DNA of 33,324 nt from Caulobacteraceae bacterium (GTDB taxonomy: Bacteria; Pseudomonadota; Alphaproteobacteria; Caulobacterales; Caulobacteraceae). The DNA lies in assembly GCA_947378235.1 (NCBI GenBank), contig CANCJE010000017.1, positions 1 through 33,324 on the forward strand, in the 5' to 3' direction. The position numbers and the translations under genes were made by a program. Below are positions 1 to 6,929 of the stretch, piece after piece; position 1 is the stretch's first letter; every line of letters starts with the position of its first letter. The notes beneath the pieces are model-generated. The model saw nothing but the letters and a program-made list of their open reading frames with translations. It searched no databases and was not told the DNA's origin.

Positions 1-896
1 ACAATCAGGCCCGCCTGTGGTCCACCCAGCAGCTTATCTCCGCTGAAGGTCACCAGATCAGCACCCGCCTTGATGATATCGGCAACAATAGGCTCTTTGG
101 GCAGCCCATAGGCGCTAAGATCGATCAGGCTTCCCGCGCCCAGATCAACGATCAGAGGCAGGCCGTGCTCATGGGCCACATCAGCCATATCGGCTTCAGA
201 CACCGCCGCCGTAAACCCTTGGATCACATAGTTGCTGGCGTGAACCTTCATCAGGGCTGCTGTAGAAGGTCCGATCCCATTGGCGTAATCGGCCTTGTGG
301 GTGCGGTTGGTGGTGCCAACCTCTATGAGCCGCACATTGGCACTTCGCATCACATCCGGAATGCGAAAGGAGCCGCCAATTTCAATCAATTCTCCGCGCG
401 AGACGATCACTTGCCGCTTTTGCGCTACGCCGGCCAAGGTCAGCAAAACCGCCGCGGCATTATTATTGACCACAGTTGCAGCTTCAGCGCCGGTCAGTTC
501 GGCCAGCAGGGCTTCAACCAGACTATCGCGTTCGCCGCGCTGGCCGGTTTCAAGATCAAATTCAAGGTTGCAGGCCTCGCCCATCGCCATAACCGCATGG
601 TCCATGGCAGCCTGAGACAAGCGCGCTCGGCCAAGATTGGTGTGGAGCACGGTGCCAGTAAGGTTGAACAGGCGGCGCAAGGATGGCGTTTCGCGCGCCT
701 GCAACCACGTCGTCACGGCCTCGCAAATCTCCGCTTCCCCAAAATGCGCGTCGCTCTGGGCATCCCTATCGGCCCGATGGTTTGCCAAGACAGCGCGAAT
801 GGCATCCATCACGGCGATGCGCCCATAGGACTTGATCAGCGTTACGATCACCGCGTACTGGGAAATGCGGTCTACCGAGGGATAGGGACTGGGCAT
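1..896 (-). CDS. selA: L-seryl-tRNA(Sec) selenium transferase, 5' part only
   Basis: This PLP enzyme converts seryl-tRNA(Sec) to selenocysteinyl-tRNA(Sec) using selenophosphate, in the cytoplasm. About 298 residues are present; the family is usually about 460 long, so the C-terminal third lies beyond the left edge. Visible SelA signatures are YPSVDR near residue 6, LTGTVLHTNLGRA (79-91), VVNNNAAAVLL (142-152), SRGELIEIGGSFRIPDVMR (166-184), EVGTTNRTH (192-200) and, near the edge, FSGDKLLGGPQAG with the PLP lysine at about K288. ATG 896 is chosen because an in-frame TAA lies nine bases upstream and the N-terminus lines up with E. coli SelA; there is no clear Shine-Dalgarno. Its presence implies selenocysteine use in this organism. 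No selenoprotein gene, selB or tRNA(Sec) is visible in the window. Confidence 0.93.
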   Translation of the reverse strand, partial: MPSPYPSVDRISQYAVIVTLIKSYGRIAVMDAIRAVLANHRADRDAQSDAHFGEAEICEAVTTWLQARETPSLRRLFNLTGTVLHTNLGRARLSQAAMDHAVMAMGEACNLEFDLETGQRGERDSLVEALLAELTGAEAATVVNNNAAAVLLTLAGVAQKRQVIVSRGELIEIGGSFRIPDVMRSANVRLIEVGTTNRTHKADYANGIGPSTAALMKVHASNYVIQGFTAAVSEADMADVAHEHGLPLIVDLGAGSLIDLSAYGLPKEPIVADIIKAGADLVTFSGDKLLGGPQAGLI

Positions 897-1007
897 GGGG
901 CTTTAAATAAAGAGATTGGCGAAAGAGCCCTCGCACACTGACTCAGGACGACGCCCGAGGCACCATAATAATGCTGGCGTACGGTTAAGGACCAATGACC
1001 CATAAAC

Positions 1008-1024
1008 CTCTCGCCCTTTGAGAG
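1008..1024. promoter_or_regulatory. Palindromic operator-like site, CTCTC-N7-GAGAG
   Basis: The site reads CTCTCGCCCTTTGAGAG, 113 bases upstream of the first NHL-protein gene. It overlaps a second perfect inverted repeat, CTTTGAG-AGA-CTCAAAG, at 1016-1032. Similar sites lie at 3781, 6789, 6829, 21840 and 24717, all between genes. That it binds a regulator is inference. Confidence 0.5.
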
Positions 1025-1136
1025 ACTCAAAGCCCCAGTCTAAGGCCCTACCTTGCTGGCTGGCCATTAGCTGTCCAGTGTGGAGGTTTGCATGGGCCGC
1101 CGCTCCACGTGGCCGCTTCAAAAAAGGGTTCATAAG

Positions 1137-2372
1137 ATGAAGCAACCTTACGTACTGGCTATGGCCACCGCGATTGCCACCGTCTTGGCGGCCTCAGCTT
1201 GGGCAGGAGACGTTCCAACATCCGGCTTAGCGGCAAATGGGTCGCCAGGTTGGCATATGCAAAAGGGCTCACCCGATCCGGTTGGCCGCACGATTGTCGA
1301 TGTGGATGGCAAGGTCACCGTTATTCCCCGTCAACCCGGTGTGGCTGGCCCTGTTGGGGGCAATGTTCCCAACTGCTCGAAGTCGACCATTTGCACACGC
1401 AGGGGCGGCCCAAGCCGTCAGGTCAGCGACCGGGTCACATGGGACGAAACCATGGGCTATAGCTTCAGCTATCCCTTCCATTTGCCCGCCGGTCAGGGCG
1501 GCGCACCGGGCGTTGCGCTCGATTCCAAAGGCAATGTTTGGGTTGTTCAACGCAAGCCTGACGGTCAACCCCAACTGTTCAAGTTCGACAAGGATGCCAA
1601 CCTTGTCGTGACTGTTCCCGCGGATGTCATCGGCTATCAGCAAAAGGCCCACGGTATTGCAGTCGATGCTCAGGACAATGTCTGGATCACTGACACCAAC
1701 GGTGCCACGGCCATGCAGGTCAGCCCAGAGGGCAAGCTTCTTCGTACCCTCGGCACTAAGGAAAAGCGCGGCGACTGGGATGAGGCAAAGGGCCAACAGC
1801 TACTTTGGCAACCCGTTTCGGTGGCCTTCGCCGTTAATGGCGACATGTATCTGGGTGAAGGTCATGCCAATGAAAGCCCAAACGATGTTGGGTCTGACGA
1901 CCCGGCCAATGTCGTCGGGGCGGCACGCGTTCTTCGCTTTGATAAGGATGGCAAGTTCATCAGCCAATGGTTCGGCGACGACCACGGCGCGGGCAAGTTT
2001 GGTGAGGTCCACGGCCTTGCGGTTGATCCAAGGTCCGGCGAGGTCTGGGTTGGCGACCGCGAGCAATATCGCATCGTGATCTTCTCAGCCGAAGGCAAGT
2101 TCATTCGCACGATCCAGATGCGCAATCTGGTCTGTTCCATCGCTTTTGATCAGAAAGGCGAGCCTTGGGTGGGCACCGGTCAAGATGGTCAAGTGATCAA
2201 GATCGACCGTGCCGGCAAGGTCTTGGGCGCGGTTGGACGCGGAATGGGCATCGAACCCGGGCAGTTTATTGAAGCGAACTATTTCGGCTTCGATAAGACT
2301 GGAACCCTCTATGTTGGTGACACCTCAATTGGCCGCATTGCCAAGATCAGCCCCCCCACCAAGAAGCGCTAA
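1137..2372 (+). CDS. Secreted NHL-repeat beta-propeller protein
   Basis: This is a 411-residue protein with a signal peptide (MKQPYVLAMATAIATVLAASAWA, cleavage near residue 23). Repeated blades follow, of the type GVALDSKGNVWV, GIAVDAQDNVWITD, GLAVDPRSGEVWVGDRE and IAFDQKGEPWVGTGQDG, typical of six-bladed NHL/SMP-30/PAL-like propellers. Residues near 80-90 hold two cysteines (CSKSTIC). The exact reaction, if any, is unknown; relatives are annotated as NHL-repeat or peptidyl-alpha-hydroxyglycine amidating lyase-like proteins. It shares LGT-x-WDEAKG, VWVGDRE and TGQDG motifs with the convergent gene at 2429-3661, so the two are paralogues. ATG 1137 is chosen for the signal peptide and the AAGGG about 8 bases upstream. 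Fold is fairly sure; function is not. Confidence 0.88.
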   Translation: MKQPYVLAMATAIATVLAASAWAGDVPTSGLAANGSPGWHMQKGSPDPVGRTIVDVDGKVTVIPRQPGVAGPVGGNVPNCSKSTICTRRGGPSRQVSDRVTWDETMGYSFSYPFHLPAGQGGAPGVALDSKGNVWVVQRKPDGQPQLFKFDKDANLVVTVPADVIGYQQKAHGIAVDAQDNVWITDTNGATAMQVSPEGKLLRTLGTKEKRGDWDEAKGQQLLWQPVSVAFAVNGDMYLGEGHANESPNDVGSDDPANVVGAARVLRFDKDGKFISQWFGDDHGAGKFGEVHGLAVDPRSGEVWVGDREQYRIVIFSAEGKFIRTIQMRNLVCSIAFDQKGEPWVGTGQDGQVIKIDRAGKVLGAVGRGMGIEPGQFIEANYFGFDKTGTLYVGDTSIGRIAKISPPTKKR

Positions 2373-2376
2373 TAGA

Positions 2377-2411
2377 AAAGGCGGCCTAGAGGTCTGCTCT
2401 AGGCCGCCTTT
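2377..2411. terminator. Bidirectional rho-independent terminator
   Basis: A perfect 15-bp stem (2377-2391 with 2397-2411) closes a 5-base loop between two convergent genes. It is flanked by A-rich sequence on the left and TTTATTTTT on the right, so it can terminate both strands. Confidence 0.9.
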
Positions 2412-2428
2412 ATTTTTATAAGTTCCTA

Positions 2429-3661
2429 TCAGTTAGCCATCTGCAATTTTTTAATGTCGTTATTGACCGTATCGCCGACGAAGATGGTCTTACCGTCGGG
2501 TGACATGGTCATATAGTGGGCCTCACCGAACTCATCGGCCGCAAAGCCCTCTTGGCCAACCCAGCCCTGAATTTTGCCGTTCCAGTCGAGTTGCATGATC
2601 ATGCCGTCTTGGCCTGTGGTCATCCAAAGCCGATTTTGCTTGTCGATAAAGAGCCCACAGATCAGGTTTTTCATCTGGATGTCACGCAGCGGCTTACCGT
2701 TCACGTCAAAGATCCGCATGACCTTGACCTCGCGGTCGCCGACCCAGACCTCACCCTTCTTGTTCACCACGATGGTGTGAATGGTCGCTGACGATCCATC
2801 AGCATGTTTCAGGCTCCAAGTGGTGATGAACTTGCCGGTCTTATCAAACCGGACCACGCGCGGATCCGGTCCGCCATGTCCCGTCGAGACAAAAATGTCG
2901 CCGTTCTGACCAAAGGCGACATCGGTGGGTTGATTAAAGAGGTGATCCCCCTTTGCCTCGTCCCAAGTGCCGACCTTGCCCGAGGTGCCAAGCGTCATCA
3001 GCACTTCACCGGTTGGCCGAAGCTTAACAACCGTGCTGCACTGCTGATCCGTGATCCAGATGTTATCGTCAGCATCGACACGCATGCCGTGTGGTCGTGA
3101 GATAAGGTTGGGGTCGATGTTGCGGATCAGGCGGTTGTCGGGGCTATATTCCAGAATTTGGAACATCGGCATGCGCTGATTGACGATCAAATTGCCATTT
3201 TTTAGCAGGCCAACCCCATTAACATTGGCAAAGCCAATGGTGCCAGAAGGCGGCTGAGGCGATGCAACAAACATATAGTTTAGTCGCGGAGCATCCGGAA
3301 TGACCGTACCGCGCGTTGCAATACCCGCAGCGCCCAAGGTGCTGGACCCGGTTCGCGCTGGAGCCGCAGCAACAATCGGACCAGATGAGATCGTAACTAC
3401 CGCGACAGGAGCGCCGGGGCCATAGATCGTCGCGGGCGGGCCCGCCGGCTGAACTTCGCCATAGCGTGTCAATTGGTTACAAGCCGGTCCCGCTCCGGAA
3501 TCGGTACCGCGCGGATTAGGTAGGTTCGGCGCGCGAAGCGGCCGCGCTTGCGGTGCTGCGGGAGCGGCAGTGAGCGCTGAACTGGCATTGGGCATGTCCT
3601 GAGCAATAGCCATCGAGGAGGTTGCCAGTCCCCACACGATCAACAGGCTTATAGATTTCAT
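2429..3661 (-). CDS. Secreted NHL-repeat beta-propeller protein, paralogue of 1137-2372
   Basis: This 410-residue protein starts with a signal peptide (MKSISLLIVWGLATSSMAIAQ). A low-complexity Ala/Pro-rich segment follows to about residue 110, then NHL-type blades: VNGVGLLKNGNLIV, GMRVDADDNIWITD, VAFGQNGDIFVSTG, VNKKGEVWVGDREV, LFIDKQNRLWMTTGQDG and MTMSPDGKTIFVGDT. The order of blades and the LGT-x-GTWDEAKG motif match the neighbouring paralogue. The likely role is extracytoplasmic binding or catalysis on the substrate taken up by this locus (inference from context). ATG 3661 is preferred over the upstream in-frame start at 3694 because GGGGAG lies about 9 bases before it and the signal peptide begins there. 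A copy of the CTCTCA-type palindrome lies about 120 bases upstream. Confidence 0.87.
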   Translation of the reverse strand: MKSISLLIVWGLATSSMAIAQDMPNASSALTAAPAAPQARPLRAPNLPNPRGTDSGAGPACNQLTRYGEVQPAGPPATIYGPGAPVAVVTISSGPIVAAAPARTGSSTLGAAGIATRGTVIPDAPRLNYMFVASPQPPSGTIGFANVNGVGLLKNGNLIVNQRMPMFQILEYSPDNRLIRNIDPNLISRPHGMRVDADDNIWITDQQCSTVVKLRPTGEVLMTLGTSGKVGTWDEAKGDHLFNQPTDVAFGQNGDIFVSTGHGGPDPRVVRFDKTGKFITTWSLKHADGSSATIHTIVVNKKGEVWVGDREVKVMRIFDVNGKPLRDIQMKNLICGLFIDKQNRLWMTTGQDGMIMQLDWNGKIQGWVGQEGFAADEFGEAHYMTMSPDGKTIFVGDTVNNDIKKLQMAN

Positions 3662-3780
3662 GCGCTCATCTCCCCGTGTATCCCGGCGCGGCACAGGCCT
3701 TCAGCCTAGGAACTTAAGACATTAGGTTAGGCAGGCTATCACCCGCGAGCAATCTAAGCCGCGTCTAATACCCAAGCCGT

Positions 3781-3797
3781 CTCTCATTCTGTGATGG
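3781..3797. promoter_or_regulatory. Degenerate copy of the CTCTCA-N5-TGAGAG palindrome
   Basis: The site reads CTCTCATTCTGTGATGG: the left arm is intact and the right arm keeps only TGA. It lies upstream of the minus-strand NHL gene starting at 3661. Read on the minus strand it shares GAATGAGAGACGG with the site at 6829, which supports common ancestry or a common regulator. Confidence 0.4.
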
Positions 3798-3822
3798 CTC
3801 GTACCCATTTTGGACCCCCGAC

Positions 3823-3857
3823 AAAGAAAAGCGCCGCTCCGGGGAAAGAGCGGCGCT
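3823..3857 (-). terminator. Rho-independent terminator of the TonB receptor gene
   Basis: A 10-bp GC stem (AGCGCCGCTC at 3830-3839 with GAGCGGCGCT at 3848-3857) is followed on the minus strand by TTTTCTTTG. It lies about 50 bases downstream of the receptor stop codon. Confidence 0.85.
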
Positions 3858-3906
3858 GAAGCCCTTGAGGCAATCTGCCCAATTTGAGCAGCTCGTCTTT
3901 CCGGGA

Positions 3907-6564
3907 TTAGAACGAGGCGCGAAGCGTCACGTCGATCGTGCGTCCGAATGGCGACGCCAGAGCCGGGAAATAGCCCGTTGCGTCGTTGTAGAACGGAGGT
4001 TCCTTGTCCATGACATTAGCGGCACGGATCTGGATGGTAGAGCCCTTGGTCGGACCAAAGGCTGGCAGGGCATAGGATCCCACCAGATCGAGGGTCGTAA
4101 AGGCCTTAACCTCTTGGTTCGGCGTAATGGTCGTGTTCATAAAGGTGCTGATGTAGTTGGCCTGAGCCGACAGCGTAATGTTGTCTTTGTTCCAAACGGT
4201 GCGGAACACGGCCTTCCATTTCGGTGCGTCAGAGGTCCCCAAACGCGACGTGAACGCCGTGCCAGGAACAACCTGCTGCGAATATTTGGTCTGGTTGTTG
4301 GCATTGGCGCTGAAGTTAAACGTGCCGAACTTGTCGGTGCTCAAACGATAGGACGCATCATAGTCAACGCCTGCGATCTCACGAACGCCAAGATTGATGG
4401 CGAACGAGTTGAACAGCATGTCGTAGCTGGTCGTGATTGGCGCTTGTGGTGGAGCCATCTTGATGGCCGCGTCGATCTGAGCCTGCGTCGGATGAATGAT
4501 CCGCGAGTTGACAAACGCGGCATTGGTCACCACGTCCGCACGGGTTGGCTTGTAGATTAGATTGCTATAGTCGACGTGATAGTAGTTCACCGACATGCGC
4601 AGTCCGGGAATGAAGGCTGGCGCGAACTCACCGCCAACCGAATAGGTCTTGGCCTGCTCAGGCGTCAGGTTCGGATTACCACCCCCCAGGTTATAGATAT
4701 TGATGGTCCCCAGCTTTTCGCCTGTGGTCGCAACCGTCAGATTGGTCGCCGTATTGGGCTGCGGCACACCGAAGATGCTGGTGATCATGCCAATATTTGG
4801 CACGGCGAAGGAGGTTCCGTACGAAGCGTGAAGTGAAACGCTATCGATGGGTGACCAAACCACGCCATATTTTGGATTGCTGGCACCGCCGAGCTTTTCA
4901 TAGTTGTCGTAACGATCCGACAGCGACAGTACCAAACTCTTGACGCCAGGAACGGCATTGTCAGGCCCCACCAGAGGGATGTTCAATTCGGCAAACACAG
5001 CAGAGACCGAGCGGCTGATATTGTCGTTGCGAACCAGCAACAGGTTTGGTCCCGGCGAACCGGCCGTTTGCAACTGGATAGCCGTTTCACCGCGATAGTC
5101 GGCACCAAAGGCTGCGCGCACATCACCGCCTGGCAGCTTGAACAGCGTACCGTCGGCCTTGACCTGCAGTTCTTGCATCCGTTGGCTGGACTTGTTGATC
5201 TGCGAATAGTTGTTGTTGATCTGCGCCAAGACGGAAGGATCGTTGTCAGCGGCCTGACCAAACGGGTTCAAGGCGGTAGCCTTCGTCGTGCCGTTTGCCA
5301 AACGTTGAGCGGCCAAAAGATCCAGCTCTGGATCGCTATTATAGTCATTGGTCTTGGAGGCGTGGACCATCACGTTACCGCGCCAGCCCTTGCCAAGATC
5401 AACGTCAGCACCGGCCGTGACGGCGAGGAGCTTGGCATATTGAACGCCAACCACACCGGGGAACAGGCCTTGGGCACTGCGGGTCAGGGAAAGACTAGAC
5501 GCCGTTACACCTGCGGGCAGCATGAAGTAGGGGTTGGTGCTTGGAACCGTAAGGTTCAGAGCCTTTTGGGTGCCCAAACGCAGGGTGTCATATTTAGAAT
5601 AGTTCACCTCGGTCCAAAGTTCGACAGAATCGGTGACCTTTTGGCGAGCCGTGACGAGGACGGCATCGCGCTTGCCATCCGGGATGATCTTGGTCTCGTT
5701 GAGGACGCCGCAGATGTTCTTCCCCAGCGTCATGGCGGGGTAGGCATAGGTCTTACCCGCAACAGTCACGTTAGGCGTTAAGCAGGTCGAGCCCCGAAGG
5801 TCGCGGCCGCCGAGGCTGGTCAAATTGCCGCCAAGAGCGAGCCGCGGAATTTCCACGTTCAGAGGCGACTTGTTTTCCGAGTGCTCATAGGCAGCCATAA
5901 TGCTGCCGCCTTCCCAGGTGTGGCCGCCCAGCAGGCCAAAATCGCGTTTCTCATAACGCGTGTCGTTAAAGCCGTAGGTCGCCGAAGCCTCGATGCCTTC
6001 AACATTCTTGCGATAGATGAAGTTGACCACGCCAGCGACGGCGTCGGACCCGTAAACAGCTGAGCTACCATCGGCCACGACTTCAACGCGCTGGAGCGCT
6101 ATAACCGGGATGCTTGAGGGGTCAGGGAAGACCGCTTCGCCACCCGTTGGCGCCATGCGGTGACCATTGAACAGGGTCAGGGTCGCATAGATGCCCAGAT
6201 TGTGAATGTTGGGCTGGAAGCCCGCGGTACGGAAACGGTTGGAGGTCGACTGTTCAGCATTGGCACCGAAGTTCCCGAGTTGCGGGATCGACGACATCAA
6301 TTCCTTGACGTTGGCGGGTGCCTGGGCGGCAATGGTGTCGCGGGTAACACCGATCAGCGCTGATCCGACTGGCGCGACGCCACGGATGCTCGAGCCGGTA
6401 ACGATGATTTCTTCAACCGCCGGCTCATCTGCAGCTGCAGCAGCCTTGTCCGCGGCAAGAACCATGTGCGGTGCTGCAAAAAGCGCCACGGCAGCTGTTG
6501 AGCTGAGTAGAAAGGCGCGCGGGCCGCTCATCGACGATTGGCCCGATTTTAGGTGATTGGTCAT
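3907..6564 (-). CDS. TonB-dependent outer-membrane receptor
   Basis: This 885-residue receptor carries substrates across the outer membrane using TonB energy. It has a long N-terminus with a hydrophobic signal (cleavage near residue 38, VLA-AD) and a TonB-box-like EEIIVTGSS at about 51-59. The plug domain shows VKELMSSIPQLGNFG, LTLFNGHRMAPTGG and VEVVADGSSAVYGSDAVAGV. A large beta-barrel follows and ends in LRASF with the terminal aromatic residue usual for such porin-like barrels. ATG 6564 is chosen over the upstream in-frame start at 6687 because GGGAG lies 7-8 bases before it. It diverges from the cytochrome/sugar-dehydrogenase gene at 6930. The ligand is unknown; the sugar-oxidation context suggests a carbohydrate or its conjugate rather than iron (inference). 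Confidence 0.95.
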   Translation of the reverse strand: MTNHLKSGQSSMSGPRAFLLSSTAAVALFAAPHMVLAADKAAAAADEPAVEEIIVTGSSIRGVAPVGSALIGVTRDTIAAQAPANVKELMSSIPQLGNFGANAEQSTSNRFRTAGFQPNIHNLGIYATLTLFNGHRMAPTGGEAVFPDPSSIPVIALQRVEVVADGSSAVYGSDAVAGVVNFIYRKNVEGIEASATYGFNDTRYEKRDFGLLGGHTWEGGSIMAAYEHSENKSPLNVEIPRLALGGNLTSLGGRDLRGSTCLTPNVTVAGKTYAYPAMTLGKNICGVLNETKIIPDGKRDAVLVTARQKVTDSVELWTEVNYSKYDTLRLGTQKALNLTVPSTNPYFMLPAGVTASSLSLTRSAQGLFPGVVGVQYAKLLAVTAGADVDLGKGWRGNVMVHASKTNDYNSDPELDLLAAQRLANGTTKATALNPFGQAADNDPSVLAQINNNYSQINKSSQRMQELQVKADGTLFKLPGGDVRAAFGADYRGETAIQLQTAGSPGPNLLLVRNDNISRSVSAVFAELNIPLVGPDNAVPGVKSLVLSLSDRYDNYEKLGGASNPKYGVVWSPIDSVSLHASYGTSFAVPNIGMITSIFGVPQPNTATNLTVATTGEKLGTINIYNLGGGNPNLTPEQAKTYSVGGEFAPAFIPGLRMSVNYYHVDYSNLIYKPTRADVVTNAAFVNSRIIHPTQAQIDAAIKMAPPQAPITTSYDMLFNSFAINLGVREIAGVDYDASYRLSTDKFGTFNFSANANNQTKYSQQVVPGTAFTSRLGTSDAPKWKAVFRTVWNKDNITLSAQANYISTFMNTTITPNQEVKAFTTLDLVGSYALPAFGPTKGSTIQIRAANVMDKEPPFYNDATGYFPALASPFGRTIDVTLRASF

Positions 6565-6788
6565 AGTTTTCTCCCTACCCCGCCTGCATTTGCGCAGGTT
6601 CAATTTCGAAATGGCCCATTCGGTCCGCTCCAACCGTTTAAACAACACCCTCGCCCCCTCGAACGAATAGTTGTTAAATTTCAACACTTAACGGCTTCAA
6701 CGCACCTAGAAGGCAGCATGACATCTGTCAGTATGTGTCGAGAGTTCGTGAAAAGGATACAGGTGGCCCTGCCTCAGACGCGGCGATT

Positions 6789-6805
6789 CTCTCATTCTTT
6801 GAGAT
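6789..6805. promoter_or_regulatory. CTCTCA-N5-TGAGA palindrome, copy 1 of a tandem pair
   Basis: The site reads CTCTCATTCTTTGAGAT, with arms CTCA/TGAG extended to TCTCA/TGAGA. It starts exactly 40 bases before a near-identical copy, close to four helical turns, as expected for cooperative binding. It lies 125-141 bases upstream of the ATG at 6930 and over 220 bases from the divergent receptor gene. Confidence 0.6.
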
Positions 6806-6828
6806 CAGACCCGACAGCAAAGAACCGT

Positions 6829-6845
6829 CTCTCATTCTTTGAGCA
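6829..6845. promoter_or_regulatory. CTCTCA-N5-TGAG palindrome, copy 2 of a tandem pair
   Basis: The site reads CTCTCATTCTTTGAGCA and matches copy 1 over the first 15 bases (CTCTCATTCTTTGAG). It is the copy nearer to the start of the cytochrome/sugar-dehydrogenase gene. Confidence 0.55.
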
Positions 6846-6929
6846 ACCACGCCTATGGCACGCTAGCAATCACCGCTAAGCTAAGGTTGGAAGGGGTCTG
6901 AAGTGCCGTCCGGCCTAAGGAAATTTGGA

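Larger units (their letters stand above)
6565..6929. other. Divergent control region, TonB receptor / cytochrome-GSDH fusion
   Basis: This gap of about 365 bases has no credible gene. It holds two copies of the CTCTCATTCTTTGAG palindrome at 6789 and 6829 and an AT-rich stretch with small inverted repeats near 6668-6700. I could not pick a convincing -35/-10 pair for either gene. Confidence 0.5.

Noticed and set aside
897-1136. A tRNA(Sec) gene beside selA
   Set aside because: I looked for a long-armed cloverleaf on both strands and found none.
903-1145. An 80-residue open frame on the minus strand between selA and the first NHL gene
   Set aside because: It overlaps the operator-like palindromes and the start of the NHL gene, has no recognisable domain, and its composition looks non-coding.
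5068-5781. A 237-residue open frame on the plus strand inside the first TonB receptor gene
   Set aside because: It is antisense to a well-supported receptor, and its sequence shows no domain; such long shadows are common in GC-rich genes. The same holds for 3865-4560 and 31009-31740.
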